A stretch of DNA of 32,000 nucleotides from an uncultured Bacilli bacterium (GTDB lineage: Bacteria; Bacillota_I; Bacilli_A; RF39; UBA660), in contig CANQGF010000011.1 in NCBI GenBank assembly GCA_947601485.1, forward strand, positions 1 through 32,000. Reading direction: 5' to 3'. Positions 7,552 through 16,872 of the stretch are shown piece by piece; the first letter of the stretch is position 1, and every line of letters starts with the position of its first letter. Both the position numbers and the translations under genes were made by a program. The notes under the pieces are model-generated. The model did not search any database. It was not told the DNA's origin and saw only the letters and a program-made list of their open reading frames with translations.

Positions 7552-7893
7552 TTAAACTAATTCAATTCTAACTTGTAAAGCATCGTCGCCTTGGCGTTCA
7601 TTAAGTTTAATTAATCTAGTATAACCACCATTACGATTTTCATACTTTTTAGCTAATTCATTGAAAACTTTGTTAATAACATCTGAATCATTATGTAAGA
7701 ATGCTAAAGCTTTACGACGAGATACTAATGTACCTCTTTTACCATAAGTAATCATTTTATCAACAAATTTTCTTACTTCTTTAGCTCTTGCTTCAGTTGT
7801 AACAACACTTTCATGCATTATAACATCTTTAGTAAGTCCTGCTAAAATGCTTCTTCTAATTCTTGTTTCTCTTCCTAATTTTCTATATGCCAT
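7552..7893 (-). CDS. rplQ: Large ribosomal subunit protein L17
   Basis: 113-residue L17 of the short Firmicutes type: N-terminal MAYRKLGRETRIRRSILAGL, then TTEARAKEVRKFVDKMITYG, C-terminal GGYTRLIKLNERQGDDA. It sits near the peptide exit tunnel of the 50S subunit. Its Shine-Dalgarno (AAGGAG) is encoded in the last codons of rpoA, 4 bp upstream, which implies coupling. It is the final gene of the superoperon, immediately before the terminator. Confidence 0.97.
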   Translation of the reverse strand: MAYRKLGRETRIRRSILAGLTKDVIMHESVVTTEARAKEVRKFVDKMITYGKRGTLVSRRKALAFLHNDSDVINKVFNELAKKYENRNGGYTRLIKLNERQGDDALQVRIELV

Positions 7894-7897
7894 AATA

Positions 7898-8845
7898 TTA
7901 CTCCTTAAATGTTAAGCCTAAATCAGCAACTTTATCAAGAACTTCTTTAAGACTTTTCTTACCTAAATTTCTAATTTTAGTAACTTCTACTTCTCTTTTA
8001 TCAACTAAATCTTGAACAGTATGAATACCAGCTCTTTTTAAACAGTTATAAGCTCTGACACTAAATTCAACTTCTTCAATAGGTGTTTCAAGTGTTTTAG
8101 TAATGGTATCTACTTTCTTCTCTTGCATTAATCCAGAGAAATCACTAATTGAATTTAAATCAGTAATAATACTAAAATGTTCTACTAATATTTTACCAGC
8201 TAAAGCTAAAGCTTCTTCTGGACTCATACTACCATTAGTTGTAATTTCCATGATTAGTTTATCATAATTTTCATTTTGACCGACACGAGTATCAACAACT
8301 TCATATTTAACAAGCTCAATAGGTGAATAAGCTGAATCAATAGCAATAGTTCCAACTTTTAAATCATCAATCATCTTTTTGTTCTCTTTAGCATCAACAT
8401 AACCACGACCATTTTTAACAGTCATTTCAATATTGATCTCGCCACCTTTTTCAAGGTTACAAATAACTAAATCACCATTGATTACATCTACATCAGGATC
8501 TTTATCAATCATACTAGCTGTAACAGGTCCTTCTGTATTAGCATGTAAATGAAGAGTTTTAACTTCATTAGTATGATTTTTAACGACTAAACTTTTAATT
8601 GCTAGTACAATACTAGTTACATCTTCAACTACTCCGTCAATTTTTTGAAATTCATGTAATACACCATCAATTTTAATGCTAGTAACAGCACTTCCTGGTA
8701 AACTAGATAGTAATACTCGACGTAGAGCGTTACCAATAGTAGTACCAAAACCTCTTTCTAAAGGTTCCATTTCAAATCTAGCAAAATGACTTGACTCGTT
8801 GTATTCAGTAATTTTGTATTCTGGTTTTTCAAATCTTATCATCAT
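7898..8845 (-). CDS. rpoA: DNA-directed RNA polymerase subunit alpha
   Basis: 315 residues. The N-terminal domain (1-230) carries the dimerisation and assembly motif ERGFGTTIGNALRRVLLSSL. The C-terminal domain (about 245-315, FSVRAYNCLKRAGIHTVQDL, then KIRNLGKKSLKEV) binds UP elements and activators such as Spo0A. Tandem ATG codons open the gene; either could be used. It lies between rpsK and rplQ, the usual alpha-operon order. Confidence 0.97.
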   Translation of the reverse strand: MMIRFEKPEYKITEYNESSHFARFEMEPLERGFGTTIGNALRRVLLSSLPGSAVTSIKIDGVLHEFQKIDGVVEDVTSIVLAIKSLVVKNHTNEVKTLHLHANTEGPVTASMIDKDPDVDVINGDLVICNLEKGGEINIEMTVKNGRGYVDAKENKKMIDDLKVGTIAIDSAYSPIELVKYEVVDTRVGQNENYDKLIMEITTNGSMSPEEALALAGKILVEHFSIITDLNSISDFSGLMQEKKVDTITKTLETPIEEVEFSVRAYNCLKRAGIHTVQDLVDKREVEVTKIRNLGKKSLKEVLDKVADLGLTFKE

Positions 8846-8866
8846 ACAATATCCCTTTCTTTTACA

Positions 8867-9250
8867 CTAATTTCTAGGTCTTTTTGGTGGACGACATCCA
8901 TTATGAGGTACTGGAGTTTCATCAACAATACTTGTAATTTCAAGTCCAGCACTTTGAAGTGAACGAATTGCGTTTTCTCTACCAGGGCCTAAACCTTTAA
9001 CATAAACATCAACTTTTTTAACACCTTGTTCAATCGCAGTAGCAGCGGCAGCTTCAGCTGTAAGACCTGCAGCATAAGGAGTTTTCTTTTTACTTCCTAA
9101 ATAACCAATTCTGCCAGCACTTGACCAACTTATCGCATTACCATCTTTATCAGAAATAGTAACTATTGTATTGTTATAAGTTGCATGAATATGAGCTTCA
9201 GCTTCTGGTATATTCTTCTTAACTTTTCTTTTTCTTCTATTATAAGCCAT
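8867..9250 (-). CDS. rpsK: Small ribosomal subunit protein S11
   Basis: 127 residues. The basic N-terminus ([20 protein letters not shown]) is followed by [20 protein letters not shown] and the C-terminal [13 protein letters not shown], all diagnostic. S11 lies on the 30S platform close to the mRNA exit and the Shine-Dalgarno duplex. It follows rpsM by 10 bp with an AGGGGA Shine-Dalgarno. Confidence 0.97.
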   Translation of the reverse strand: MAYNRRKRKVKKNIPEAEAHIHATYNNTIVTISDKDGNAISWSSAGRIGYLGSKKKTPYAAGLTAEAAAATAIEQGVKKVDVYVKGLGPGRENAIRSLQSAGLEITSIVDETPVPHNGCRPPKRPRN

Positions 9251-9260
9251 TTATAGTCCC

Positions 9261-9635
9261 CTACTTTCCTACTTTTTTCTTATTAGCAACAACTTTTCCT
9301 CTACCTTTACGAGTTCTTGCATTTCTACTTGTTCTTTGTCCTCTTACAGGTAAACCTTTTTTGTGTCTAATACCTTCATAACAATTTATTTCCATTTTGT
9401 TTTTAATGCTCATTTGAACATCACGACGTAAGTCACCTTCAACTGGATATTTATCAACTTCTTTTCTTAAAGCTGTAATTTCATCTTCAGTTAAATCTTT
9501 AATTTTTTTAGTTTCATCAACACCAGCATCCTTACAAATTGTTTTTGCTAAAGGACGACCTATACCATAGATTGCCGTAAGGCCAATACAAGTATGTTTT
9601 TCACCTGGTAAATCAATATTTTTAATTCTTGCCAT
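9261..9635 (-). CDS. rpsM: Small ribosomal subunit protein S13
   Basis: 124 residues. [20 protein letters not shown] opens the HhH region with [12 protein letters not shown]; the C-terminal basic tail [13 protein letters not shown] reaches toward the tRNA sites. S13 sits in the 30S head and bridges to the 50S. Its Shine-Dalgarno (AGGAGGATAT) overlaps the rpmJ stop codon. Confidence 0.97.
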   Translation of the reverse strand: MARIKNIDLPGEKHTCIGLTAIYGIGRPLAKTICKDAGVDETKKIKDLTEDEITALRKEVDKYPVEGDLRRDVQMSIKNKMEINCYEGIRHKKGLPVRGQRTSRNARTRKGRGKVVANKKKVGK

Positions 9636-9647
9636 TCAAATATCCTC

Positions 9648-9761
9648 CTAACCTTGTACTTGTTTATGTTTAGGGTTATCACAAATAACCATAACTTTTC
9701 CATTTCTTCTAATTATTTTACATTTTTTGCATATTTTTTTGACTGATGGTCTAACTTTCAT
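9648..9761 (-). CDS. rpmJ: Large ribosomal subunit protein L36
   Basis: A 37-residue gene read directly from the minus strand: [19 protein letters not shown] at the N-terminus and KHKQVQG at the end. C11, C14, C27 and H32 form the zinc site, so this is the C+ form. Its TAG stop merges with the AGGAGG Shine-Dalgarno of rpsM (12-bp gap). It follows infA by 12 bp, the standard order. Confidence 0.96.
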   Translation of the reverse strand: MKVRPSVKKICKKCKIIRRNGKVMVICDNPKHKQVQG

Positions 9762-9773
9762 AAATATACTCTC

Positions 9774-10046
9774 CTATCTTTTATTCCATGTTATAATCCC
9801 ACGTGTTAAATCGTAAGGCGATAATTGCACTGTAACGGTATCACCCGGTAAAACACGTATCATATTAATGCGCATTTTACCAGAAACGTAGGCTTTTACA
9901 GTGTGGCCATTAGGAAGTTCAACTAAATAATCGGAACCCTTTAATTCTTCAATGACCTTGCCTTCGACCTCTATTTTATCATTCTTTTTTGATTCTGCAA
10001 CACTTTTTATTTTGTTATTTTTTTTGGAATCTGCCAAATTTCTCAC
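9774..10046 (-). CDS. infA: Translation initiation factor IF-1 with extended N-terminus
   Basis: The S1-like OB-fold core is typical ([47 protein letters not shown]). IF-1 blocks the A site of the 30S during initiation. The family is about 72 residues; this frame is 90. The excess is an N-terminal extension in which ADSKKNNKI (residues 5-13) is repeated as AESKKNDKI (17-25), a 12-codon tandem duplication. The start is uncertain: the GTG at 10046 overlaps the map TGA stop as GTGA, while a TTG at 10037 is better spaced from GGGAG/GTGAG. Confidence 0.93.
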   Translation of the reverse strand: MRNLADSKKNNKIKSVAESKKNDKIEVEGKVIEELKGSDYLVELPNGHTVKAYVSGKMRINMIRVLPGDTVTVQLSPYDLTRGIITWNKR

Positions 10047-10786
10047 TCTCCCGTTAATATAACATATCCATCTTTAGTAACTAATACTGTATGTTCAAAA
10101 TGGGCACTAGGAAGTCCATCTTCTGTTCTAATTGTCCAATCATCATCTTCTAAATAAATGTGTCTTGTTCCTAAATTTAACATCGGCTCAACCGCAATTA
10201 CCATACCTTCTTTTAAGATATGCGTATCTTTAGTATAGTAATTAGGAACATCTGGATCTTCATGAACACTTGTCCCAACGCCATGACCTACTAGCTCTCT
10301 TACAACGCCTAAATTGCATTTCTTGGCAAAATTTTCAATTTTGCTTCCGATATCACTTATTTTAGCACCAGATTTAATTGCACTCAAGCCTTCATAAAGA
10401 GATTTTTTGGTGTTTTCTACTAATTCCTCTACTTCTTTAGTTGTTTTACCAACAATATAAGTATTAGCGGAATCAGAATGATATCCTTTATATTCTACTC
10501 CGATATCTACTGATACAGCATCCCCATCTTTAATTTTTCGCTTTCCAGGAATTCCATGTACCACTTCATCGTTTATAGATATACAGATACTTGCTGGGTA
10601 ACCTTCAAAATTTAAAAATGAAGGTTTACAATCATTCTCTAAAATAAATTTGTGAGCAATATCATTTAATTCTTTAGTAGTTATTCCTACTTTTAAATGC
10701 TTTGCTACTTCTAGATGAGTCAAATAATTGATATGCCCAGCATGTTTCATTAATTCAATTTCTCTATCACTTTTTATACTAATCAT
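10043..10786 (-). CDS. map: Methionine aminopeptidase, type I
   Basis: 247 residues. Removes the initiator methionine from new proteins. The five metal ligands are in place: D94 (SVDIG), D105 (HSDSANTY), H168 (LVGHGVG), E200 (VIAVEPML) and E231 (HFEHTV). It lacks the N-terminal zinc-finger extension, so it is the short Ia form. It overlaps adk by 4 bp (ATGA) and infA by 4 bp (GTGA), and ends in TGA, which shows that UGA is a stop here. Confidence 0.97.
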   Translation of the reverse strand: MISIKSDREIELMKHAGHINYLTHLEVAKHLKVGITTKELNDIAHKFILENDCKPSFLNFEGYPASICISINDEVVHGIPGKRKIKDGDAVSVDIGVEYKGYHSDSANTYIVGKTTKEVEELVENTKKSLYEGLSAIKSGAKISDIGSKIENFAKKCNLGVVRELVGHGVGTSVHEDPDVPNYYTKDTHILKEGMVIAVEPMLNLGTRHIYLEDDDWTIRTEDGLPSAHFEHTVLVTKDGYVILTGE

Positions 10787-11421
10787 TTTAAAATTTCCTT
10801 AACTTTATCTGCAATTTTTAAACTATCATCCATTGAAGAAATGATATGTAGTTTATTTTTTGATTCATAATATTTTTTGATTGGTTCGGTATTTTCTTTA
10901 AATGTTTCAAACCTAACTTTAAATGAAGCTTCATTATCATCATCTCTAGTTATTAAAGGTTTTCCACATTTATCACAAATACCTGGATTGTGAGGTTTTA
11001 ATAATTCATCATATTTATTATATGAAGCCCCACAAGAACATGTAAGACGTCCAAGTGATCTTTTTAATGCTTCTTCTAAAGTAATATCTAAATAGATAAC
11101 TTCATAATCATTAATATTTAAATCATTAAACAAATCATCTAATAAATTAGCTTGATATATAGTTCTAGGATAACCATCTAATATAAATGGTTTACTAACA
11201 TTAATTAACTTATTCTTAATAAGATTATGTACTATATCATCATTAACTAATTTACCACTGGCTATAATATCTTTTATTTCTAAACCAATAGTTGTTTGTT
11301 TAGTAATTTCTTCTCTTAACAAATCACCAGCTGAAATATGAGTATATCCCATTTTTTCTAAATAAGAACTTTGTGTTCCCTTACCACTGGCAGGAGGAGC
11401 AATAAAAATCACACTTTTCAT
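10783..11421 (-). CDS. adk: Adenylate kinase
   Basis: 212 residues. Catalyses ATP + AMP to 2 ADP. The P-loop is APPASGKGTQ (residues 8-17; K14), slightly different from the usual GxPGxGKGTQ. The AMP-binding region has DGYPRT. The LID domain has four cysteines, CSC and CDKC, so it should bind zinc, but the first pair is spaced CxC rather than CxxC. The gene starts in a TAATG overlap with the secY stop and ends in a TGA overlapping the map start, so the three genes are tightly coupled. Confidence 0.96.
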   Translation of the reverse strand: MKSVIFIAPPASGKGTQSSYLEKMGYTHISAGDLLREEITKQTTIGLEIKDIIASGKLVNDDIVHNLIKNKLINVSKPFILDGYPRTIYQANLLDDLFNDLNINDYEVIYLDITLEEALKRSLGRLTCSCGASYNKYDELLKPHNPGICDKCGKPLITRDDDNEASFKVRFETFKENTEPIKKYYESKNKLHIISSMDDSLKIADKVKEILK

Positions 11422-12662
11422 TATCTTAATTTTCTCCTTTTTTCTTTATAACTTCTAGCAAGTAAACTGCTTTCAATTTGTTTATAAGTTTCAATCGCAA
11501 CCCCAACTACAATTAAAATTCCTGTTCCACCGATTGATATCGCAGAACCTAAAGTTGAGAATTTGGCAACTAATGTTGGTAATATAGCAATTATCATTAA
11601 GAAGATACTTCCGACAATCGTTAACTTACCAATGGAATTACCAATAAATTTTGATGTATCATTACCAGGACGAACACCTGGAATGTATCCTCCTCTTTCA
11701 TTTAAATTCTTACTCATTTCATCAGGATTCATCATCATAAATGTGTAAAAATAACCAAAGAAGAAGATTAATATTAAGTATAATAACATTCCGGTATTTG
11801 ATGTTGGAACAATCCATTTATTCATAAAGCTAGTTGCAGCTTCACTTTTAAATAAAGCAGCAATAGTGGATGGAATTGTTAAAACTATTTGTGCAAATAT
11901 GACAGGAATAACACCAGCTGAATTAAGTTTAATTGGTAAATAGCTTTGTTCAGCACCATAAGCACTATTAGTTCTATTAGAATATTGTATAGGGATTCTT
12001 CTTTCAGCTAGTTCAATATAAATGATACCAACTAAAACTAAAATATAAACAATAACAAATAGAATAAACATTGGAATATTGAAACCATTATAAGCATTGA
12101 TAAAGATACTTGGCATTCTAAATAAAATACCTGCTAGAATTAACATAGATGTACCATTACCAATCCCTTTTCTAGTAATTTCATCACCTAACCACAAACA
12201 GAATGCAGTACCAGCTGTCATTACAAGTGATGTTGCAACCATTTCCATAGCATTTAACCCTAATGTTTTATTATACATAATACATAAAGCATAACTTTGA
12301 GCAAAAGCAAAGATAATAGCTAGATAACGAGTAATTTTATTAATTTTTTGTCTTCCCGTATAGCCTTCATCTTTTAATTCGCTAAAATAAGGGATAATAT
12401 CCATTTGTAGTAATTGCGTAATAATAGATGCCGTAATGTAAGGAGAAACTCCTAAAGCGAATATTGAAACATTTTCAAGTCCGCCACCACTCATTAGGTT
12501 GAATATTTCTAAAGCTCCTAGCCCTTCAATAACACCATCTACCCAAGGAACAGTAATTGTTGTTCCTAAACAGAATAAGCCTAAACAGAATAGGGTAAAA
12601 TAAATTCTTTTTCTTAAATCTTTATTTGATTTAGAAAATATTTGGGAAAACCCACGAAACAT
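11421..12662 (-). CDS. secY: Preprotein translocase subunit SecY
   Basis: 413 residues, ten predicted membrane helices. SecY is the protein-conducting channel of the Sec system. Motifs include FNLMSGGGLENVSIFALGVS with PYITASIITQLLQM (plug and helix 2), GNGTSMLILAGI, and the cytoplasmic loop LAERRIPIQYSNR plus NLNERGGYIPGVRPG in the C5 region. The Shine-Dalgarno GAGGTGATC overlaps the end of rplO. It is the membrane export gene of the spc operon, followed by adk and map. Confidence 0.97.
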   Translation of the reverse strand: MFRGFSQIFSKSNKDLRKRIYFTLFCLGLFCLGTTITVPWVDGVIEGLGALEIFNLMSGGGLENVSIFALGVSPYITASIITQLLQMDIIPYFSELKDEGYTGRQKINKITRYLAIIFAFAQSYALCIMYNKTLGLNAMEMVATSLVMTAGTAFCLWLGDEITRKGIGNGTSMLILAGILFRMPSIFINAYNGFNIPMFILFVIVYILVLVGIIYIELAERRIPIQYSNRTNSAYGAEQSYLPIKLNSAGVIPVIFAQIVLTIPSTIAALFKSEAATSFMNKWIVPTSNTGMLLYLILIFFFGYFYTFMMMNPDEMSKNLNERGGYIPGVRPGNDTSKFIGNSIGKLTIVGSIFLMIIAILPTLVAKFSTLGSAISIGGTGILIVVGVAIETYKQIESSLLARSYKEKRRKLR

Positions 12663-13106
12663 CTAGATCACCTCTGCTTTACCGCCGGCTTTTTCTATTT
12701 TTGTTACAGCCTTACTTGAAAATCTATGAGCTTTAACGGTTAATTTTTTATCTAATTCACCAGTAGCTAATACCTTAATTCCACATAGGGCGTCTTTAAT
12801 TATTCCTCTTTCTTTTAATACTTCAGGAGTAACAACATCTCCGTCTTTGAAGAAATTATTTAAAGCATTTAAATTAATTGTAGCATATTCACATCTGAAG
12901 TTTTTATTATTAAATCCTCTTTTAGGTACTCTTCTATATAATGGAGATTGACCACCTTGGAACCATGCTGAAATAGATGCACCACTTCTAGCTTTTTGAC
13001 CTTTTTCACCACGAGTTGATGTTTTACCCATTCCACTTCCTGGTCCACGGCCTACTCTTTTTATTCCTTTAGTTTCTTTAGATTTTGGTAAATTTTCTAA
13101 TCTCAT
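12663..13106 (-). CDS. rplO: Large ribosomal subunit protein L15
   Basis: 147 residues from the ATG at 13106, which sits 8 nt after a near-perfect GGAGGAAT Shine-Dalgarno; an upstream in-frame start at 13145 would add 13 residues unlike L15 and overlap rpsE. It begins [19 protein letters not shown], with the loop [20 protein letters not shown] and [18 protein letters not shown]15 assembles late into the 50S. Normally rpmD (L30) precedes rplO; here only 1 bp separates it from rpsE. Confidence 0.96.
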   Translation of the reverse strand: MRLENLPKSKETKGIKRVGRGPGSGMGKTSTRGEKGQKARSGASISAWFQGGQSPLYRRVPKRGFNNKNFRCEYATINLNALNNFFKDGDVVTPEVLKERGIIKDALCGIKVLATGELDKKLTVKAHRFSSKAVTKIEKAGGKAEVI

Positions 13107-13107
13107 A

Positions 13108-13626
13108 TTATAATTCCTCCACCTTTTTGCCACGAAGTTCTGCAATATGTTCTGGAGTTCTTTGAGCTTGTAAGCCTTCTAAAGTTGCTTTAGCAACATT
13201 AATTTGAGTATTAGCTCCTAAACTTTTAGCAACAATATCTTTAACACCAGCAAGTTCTAAAACTGCTCTTGCAGCACCACCGGCGATGATTCCACGACCT
13301 TCTTTAGCAGGTTTAAGAAGAACAACACTTCTTCCAACTTTACCCGTTATTTCATGAGGAATAGTACGATTATCTATCAAAGCTATTTTAATAACATTTT
13401 TATTTGCAGCTTGGATAGCTTTTTTAATTGCTTCAGAAACTTCATTAGCTTTTCCTGTACCAATGCCAATTAAACCTTTTCTATTACCAACAGCTACATC
13501 AGCTTTGAAACGAAAATGTCTACCACCTTTAGTAACTTTTGTTACCTTTGATATAGATATAACTTTTTCTTCTAATAAATTTTTCTTGACATCATTATTT
13601 TTTCTATTAACAATCTTCTTATCCAT
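13108..13626 (-). CDS. rpsE: Small ribosomal subunit protein S5
   Basis: 172 residues. The double-stranded RNA-binding-like domain carries [20 protein letters not shown], and the loop [20 protein letters not shown] follows. The C-terminal half contains [18 protein letters not shown]5 takes part in decoding fidelity and mRNA entry. Shine-Dalgarno AAGGAGG. It lies between rplR (10 bp) and rplO. Confidence 0.97.
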   Translation of the reverse strand: MDKKIVNRKNNDVKKNLLEEKVISISKVTKVTKGGRHFRFKADVAVGNRKGLIGIGTGKANEVSEAIKKAIQAANKNVIKIALIDNRTIPHEITGKVGRSVVLLKPAKEGRGIIAGGAARAVLELAGVKDIVAKSLGANTQINVAKATLEGLQAQRTPEHIAELRGKKVEEL

Positions 13627-13636
13627 AACATCCTCC

Positions 13637-13993
13637 TTATATCTCTAATCCTGCTTCTCTAGCAGCATCCGCTAGAGCACTTACACGACCATGATATAGG
13701 TAACCGCCACGATCGAATACTACTTTATTAATTTTTGCTTTCTTACATTTTTGAGCAACATCTTTACCAACTGCTTTAGCAGCTTCAATGTTACCACCAT
13801 TTGCAAGTTTTAACTCACGGCTAGAAGATGATACAAGAGTATGACCTGTTGTGTCATCAATTACTTGAGCATAAATTTCTGAATTTGAACGGAAAACATT
13901 AAGTCTTGGCATTTCTTTAGTGCCGCTTAAATTTTTTCTGATTCTTTTATGTCTTATTTCACGCATTGCGTTTCTTGATTCTTTTTTTATCAT
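13637..13993 (-). CDS. rplR: Large ribosomal subunit protein L18
   Basis: 118 residues. L18 binds 5S rRNA together with L5. Conserved [20 protein letters not shown], then the [20 protein letters not shown] signature at the end. Strong GGAGG Shine-Dalgarno before ATG at 13993. In-frame ATG at residue 10 is an alternative start, less well placed. Confidence 0.96.
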   Translation of the reverse strand: MIKKESRNAMREIRHKRIRKNLSGTKEMPRLNVFRSNSEIYAQVIDDTTGHTLVSSSSRELKLANGGNIEAAKAVGKDVAQKCKKAKINKVVFDRGGYLYHGRVSALADAAREAGLEI

Positions 13994-14004
13994 AATTTAC
14001 CTCC

Positions 14005-14541
14005 TTAAGCCGCTTTCTTTCCTTCTTTACGACGAACATATTCGCCTTTATAACGAATACCTTTTCCTTTATAAGGTTCTGGACTTCTTACTTTTCTAAT
14101 ATTTGCAGCAAATTCTGTAACTCTTTGTTTATCAATACCTTTAATAGTAAGTTCAGTATTGGAAACAAGTTCTGCACTAAGTCCTTCAGGTACTTCAATT
14201 TCAACAGGATGACTATATCCTGCACTAATAACTACTTTTTTGCCTTGAACATTAAATCTATAACCAACCCCAACAGCTTCTAGACCTTTTTCAAAACCTT
14301 TTGAAACACCATCTAACATACTTTTGATTAAGGAATTTGTTGTTCCTTGAATCATATTAGCTTCTTTAGATGCGTTTATTTGTTTGGTAACTATTGTGTT
14401 ATCTTCTTGTCTTACATCAATTAGATTACTAAAAGTATATTTAAGTTCACCTTTACTACCTTTAACTGTTATATTATTATTTTCAATTTCTACAGTAACA
14501 CCTTCAGGTATAGTTAATTTTCTTTCACCAATTCTACTCAT
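14005..14541 (-). CDS. rplF: Large ribosomal subunit protein L6
   Basis: 178 residues with the L6 duplicated fold. MSRIGERKLTIPEGV opens the first half, VGVGYRFNVQGKKVVISAGYS the middle; the C-terminal signature RSPEPYKGKGIRYKGEYVRR (20 residues) is diagnostic. L6 contacts the sarcin-ricin loop region. Its Shine-Dalgarno is weak (GGTAAG at the end of rpsH), which suggests coupling to rpsH translation 6 bp upstream. Confidence 0.97.
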   Translation of the reverse strand: MSRIGERKLTIPEGVTVEIENNNITVKGSKGELKYTFSNLIDVRQEDNTIVTKQINASKEANMIQGTTNSLIKSMLDGVSKGFEKGLEAVGVGYRFNVQGKKVVISAGYSHPVEIEVPEGLSAELVSNTELTIKGIDKQRVTEFAANIRKVRSPEPYKGKGIRYKGEYVRRKEGKKAA

Positions 14542-14547
14542 AATTAC

Positions 14548-14946
14548 TTACCAAATATAGGCAAGGACTTCGCCTCCTAACTTAGCTTCTCTTGCTTCTT
14601 TATCAGTCATTAAACCTTTAGAAGTTGAGATAATTGCAATACCTAAACCATTAAGAACGCGAGGAACTTCATTAGCTTTAGCATATACTCTTAAACCGGA
14701 TTTACTAATTCTTCTAAGACCAGTAATAACTCTTTCTTTTCTAGCACCATATTTAAGTGTTATTGTTAAATTATCACCTTTAGTAGTTTTTTCATAATTA
14801 AAATCTTCGATATATCCTTCACGTTTTAAAATTTCTGCAATACCTAATGTCATTTTAGTTCCAACAACACAAACAGTTGGATATCTCATGATATTAGCAT
14901 TACGAATACGTGTTAACATATCTGCTATTTTATCTTGTACAAACAT
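14548..14946 (-). CDS. rpsH: Small ribosomal subunit protein S8
   Basis: 132 residues. [20 protein letters not shown] at the start and [20 protein letters not shown] at the end are diagnostic. S8 is a primary 16S rRNA binder; in Escherichia coli it represses the spc operon. Whether it does so here is not shown. Shine-Dalgarno AAGGAGG precedes the ATG. Confidence 0.97.
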   Translation of the reverse strand: MFVQDKIADMLTRIRNANIMRYPTVCVVGTKMTLGIAEILKREGYIEDFNYEKTTKGDNLTITLKYGARKERVITGLRRISKSGLRVYAKANEVPRVLNGLGIAIISTSKGLMTDKEAREAKLGGEVLAYIW

Positions 14947-14962
14947 TTTTTAGTTCCTCCTT

Positions 14963-15148
14963 CTACCAACTAGATTTCTTTACGCCAGGAAGTTTTCCTT
15001 CGTTAGCAAGTTCTCTAAAACAAATACGACATAATTTAAATTTGCTTAAGACTGCATGAGGTCTTCCACATCTTTCACATCTTGTATATTCTCTTGTCGA
15101 AAATTTTTGTTTTCTTCTATTTTTTACTTTTAAACTTGTTTTAGCCAT
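14963..15148 (-). CDS. rpsN: Small ribosomal subunit protein S14, zinc-binding type
   Basis: 61 residues, the short C+ (type Z) form. C24, C27, C40 and C43 ([10 protein letters not shown] and [12 protein letters not shown]) make a complete zinc knuckle. It sits in the 30S head. Zinc-free paralogues are often kept elsewhere for zinc starvation; none is in this window. Between rplE (9 bp) and rpsH. Confidence 0.97.
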   Translation of the reverse strand: MAKTSLKVKNRRKQKFSTREYTRCERCGRPHAVLSKFKLCRICFRELANEGKLPGVKKSSW

Positions 15149-15157
15149 AAATAACTC

Positions 15158-15697
15158 CTAACCTTTAAATGGCATTCCAAATGCCTTAAGTAATGCATAA
15201 GCTTCTTTATCACTTTTAGCAGTAGTAACGAAGACAATATCCATACCTCTAATTTTATAAACATTATCATATTCAATTTCTGGGAAAATTAATTGTTCTT
15301 TAACCCCTAAAGTATAATTTCCTTTGCCATCAAAAGCATGAGCAGATACACCACGGAAATCTCTTACTCTTGGTAGAGATACTTTAATTAGTTTTTCCAT
15401 AAAATTGTACATATTTTCACCACGTAATGTTACTTTAACCCCAACAGGTTGACCTTCTCTTAATTTAAAACCAGCGATTGATTTACGAGCACTTGTAACA
15501 ACTGCTTTTTGTCCAGCGATAAGTTCTAGATCTTTAACAGCAGCTTCAATAAATTTAGCATCATGACTACCTTCACCAACACCCATGTTGATAACTATTT
15601 TTTCTAAACGAGGTACTTGCATAATACTCTTATAATTTAATTCTTGCATTAAATCTTTTTTAATTTTTGATTCATATAATTCTTTAAAATTACTCAT
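15158..15697 (-). CDS. rplE: Large ribosomal subunit protein L5
   Basis: 179 residues, full length. [40 protein letters not shown], and [20 protein letters not shown] are L5 signatures. It binds 5S rRNA with L18 and forms the central-protuberance bridge to S13. Shine-Dalgarno AGGTGAG 4 nt before the ATG. Confidence 0.97.
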   Translation of the reverse strand: MSNFKELYESKIKKDLMQELNYKSIMQVPRLEKIVINMGVGEGSHDAKFIEAAVKDLELIAGQKAVVTSARKSIAGFKLREGQPVGVKVTLRGENMYNFMEKLIKVSLPRVRDFRGVSAHAFDGKGNYTLGVKEQLIFPEIEYDNVYKIRGMDIVFVTTAKSDKEAYALLKAFGMPFKG

Positions 15698-15704
15698 AAC
15701 TCAC

Positions 15705-16022
15705 CTACTTACTAGCTTTCTTTGTTGTCTTTTTTGGTTTTTCTTCAGCTGTTTCAACTTTTGTTTCTTTTACTTTTTTAACATCTTTTTTAGGAGTGGC
15801 CTTTTTATCAACTAATTTAACATTTGATACATGAATAGGCATTTCTATTTCAAAAATTCCACCTTGTTCATTGGTTGTTCTAGGCTTTGTATGTCTTTTG
15901 GAAATATTTACACCTTCAACAACAACTTTATTGGAAGATTTTAAAGTTTTTAATACTTTGCCGGTTTTTCCTTTATCTTCACCAGCAATAACTTTGACAT
16001 TATCATTTACTTTAATTTTCAT
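15705..16022 (-). CDS. rplX: Large ribosomal subunit protein L24
   Basis: 105 residues. The KOW motif ([17 protein letters not shown]) and [13 protein letters not shown] mark it as L24, an early 23S rRNA-binding assembly initiator. The C-terminal 25-30 residues are a Lys/Thr/Glu-rich low-complexity tail (ending [11 protein letters not shown]). Such tails vary among species. Strong Shine-Dalgarno AGGAGG. Confidence 0.96.
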   Translation of the reverse strand: MKIKVNDNVKVIAGEDKGKTGKVLKTLKSSNKVVVEGVNISKRHTKPRTTNEQGGIFEIEMPIHVSNVKLVDKKATPKKDVKKVKETKVETAEEKPKKTTKKASK

Positions 16023-16030
16023 ATTTCCTC

Positions 16031-16399
16031 CTATAAAACCTCAGGTGCTAAAGAAACGATCTTCATATAATCTTTTTCTCTTAATTCTCTAGCAACTGGA
16101 CCTAATACTCTTGTTCCGATTGGTGATTTATCATCTTTAATAAGAACGCAAGCATTATCATCAAATTTGATATAAGAGCCATCTTCTCTTCTAACGCCTT
16201 CAACAGTTCTAACAATAACTGCTTTTACGACTTTTCCTTTAGGCATATTACTATTAGGAATAGCTTTTTTAACTGTTCCAACAACAACATCACCAATGTT
16301 TCCACTTTTAACACGGCTACCGCCCATAACTTTAATTACTAAAAGTTCACGAGCACCAGTATTATCAGCAACTTTTAATCTTGTTTCTTCTTGAACCAT
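16031..16399 (-). CDS. rplN: Large ribosomal subunit protein L14
   Basis: 122 residues, the standard length. [19 protein letters not shown] at the start and [20 protein letters not shown] at the centre are diagnostic. L14 lies at the subunit interface and is the docking site of the silencing factor RsfS. Shine-Dalgarno AGGAGG, 10 bp after rpsQ. Confidence 0.98.
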   Translation of the reverse strand: MVQEETRLKVADNTGARELLVIKVMGGSRVKSGNIGDVVVGTVKKAIPNSNMPKGKVVKAVIVRTVEGVRREDGSYIKFDDNACVLIKDDKSPIGTRVLGPVARELREKDYMKIVSLAPEVL

Positions 16400-16409
16400 A
16401 GCTTACCTC

Positions 16410-16667
16410 CTAAAGTACTACAGCTTTTTCTAAGACTTCAACTAATTCATATTTTTTTAATTTAGATATTGGTTTTGTAAGTCTTATTCTAACTGTATCT
16501 CCTAATTTTGCTTTATTTTCTTCATCATGTGCATGATATTTTTTAGAATATTTAACACGTTTATTATATAGTGGATGACGTTTGTAAGTTTCGACTAAAA
16601 CAGTTATAGTCTTATCATTTTTATCACTTACTACTTTACCAACTAATTCTTGAACTCTTTTAGCCAT
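16410..16667 (-). CDS. rpsQ: Small ribosomal subunit protein S17
   Basis: 85 residues. The OB-fold signature [20 protein letters not shown] and [20 protein letters not shown] are conserved. S17 is a primary 16S rRNA-binding protein. The start overlaps the rpmC stop by 1 nt (TAATG), so it is translationally coupled. Confidence 0.97.
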   Translation of the reverse strand: MAKRVQELVGKVVSDKNDKTITVLVETYKRHPLYNKRVKYSKKYHAHDEENKAKLGDTVRIRLTKPISKLKKYELVEVLEKAVVL

Positions 16668-16870
16668 TATTTAGACGCACCCTCCATTTCTCTTTCTCTA
16701 AGAACAGTTTTCATTTTTGCAACATTTCTTCTAAGTTCTCTTAAAACAACTGGTTTATCTAAAGTACCATTTGCTTGTTGCATTCTTTTTGTGAATAATT
16801 CATCTTTAGTTTCTTTTATCTTTTTCTTTAAATCAGCATCAGATAATTTTCTAATATCTTTAATATCCAC
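16667..16870 (-). CDS. rpmC: Large ribosomal subunit protein L29
   Basis: 67 residues, two long helices. [20 protein letters not shown], then [16 protein letters not shown] and [17 protein letters not shown] match L29, which lies at the exit tunnel and with L23 forms the docking site for SRP and trigger factor. Two base pairs separate it from rplP. Confidence 0.96.
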   Translation of the reverse strand: MDIKDIRKLSDADLKKKIKETKDELFTKRMQQANGTLDKPVVLRELRRNVAKMKTVLREREMEGASK

Positions 16871-16872
16871 TA

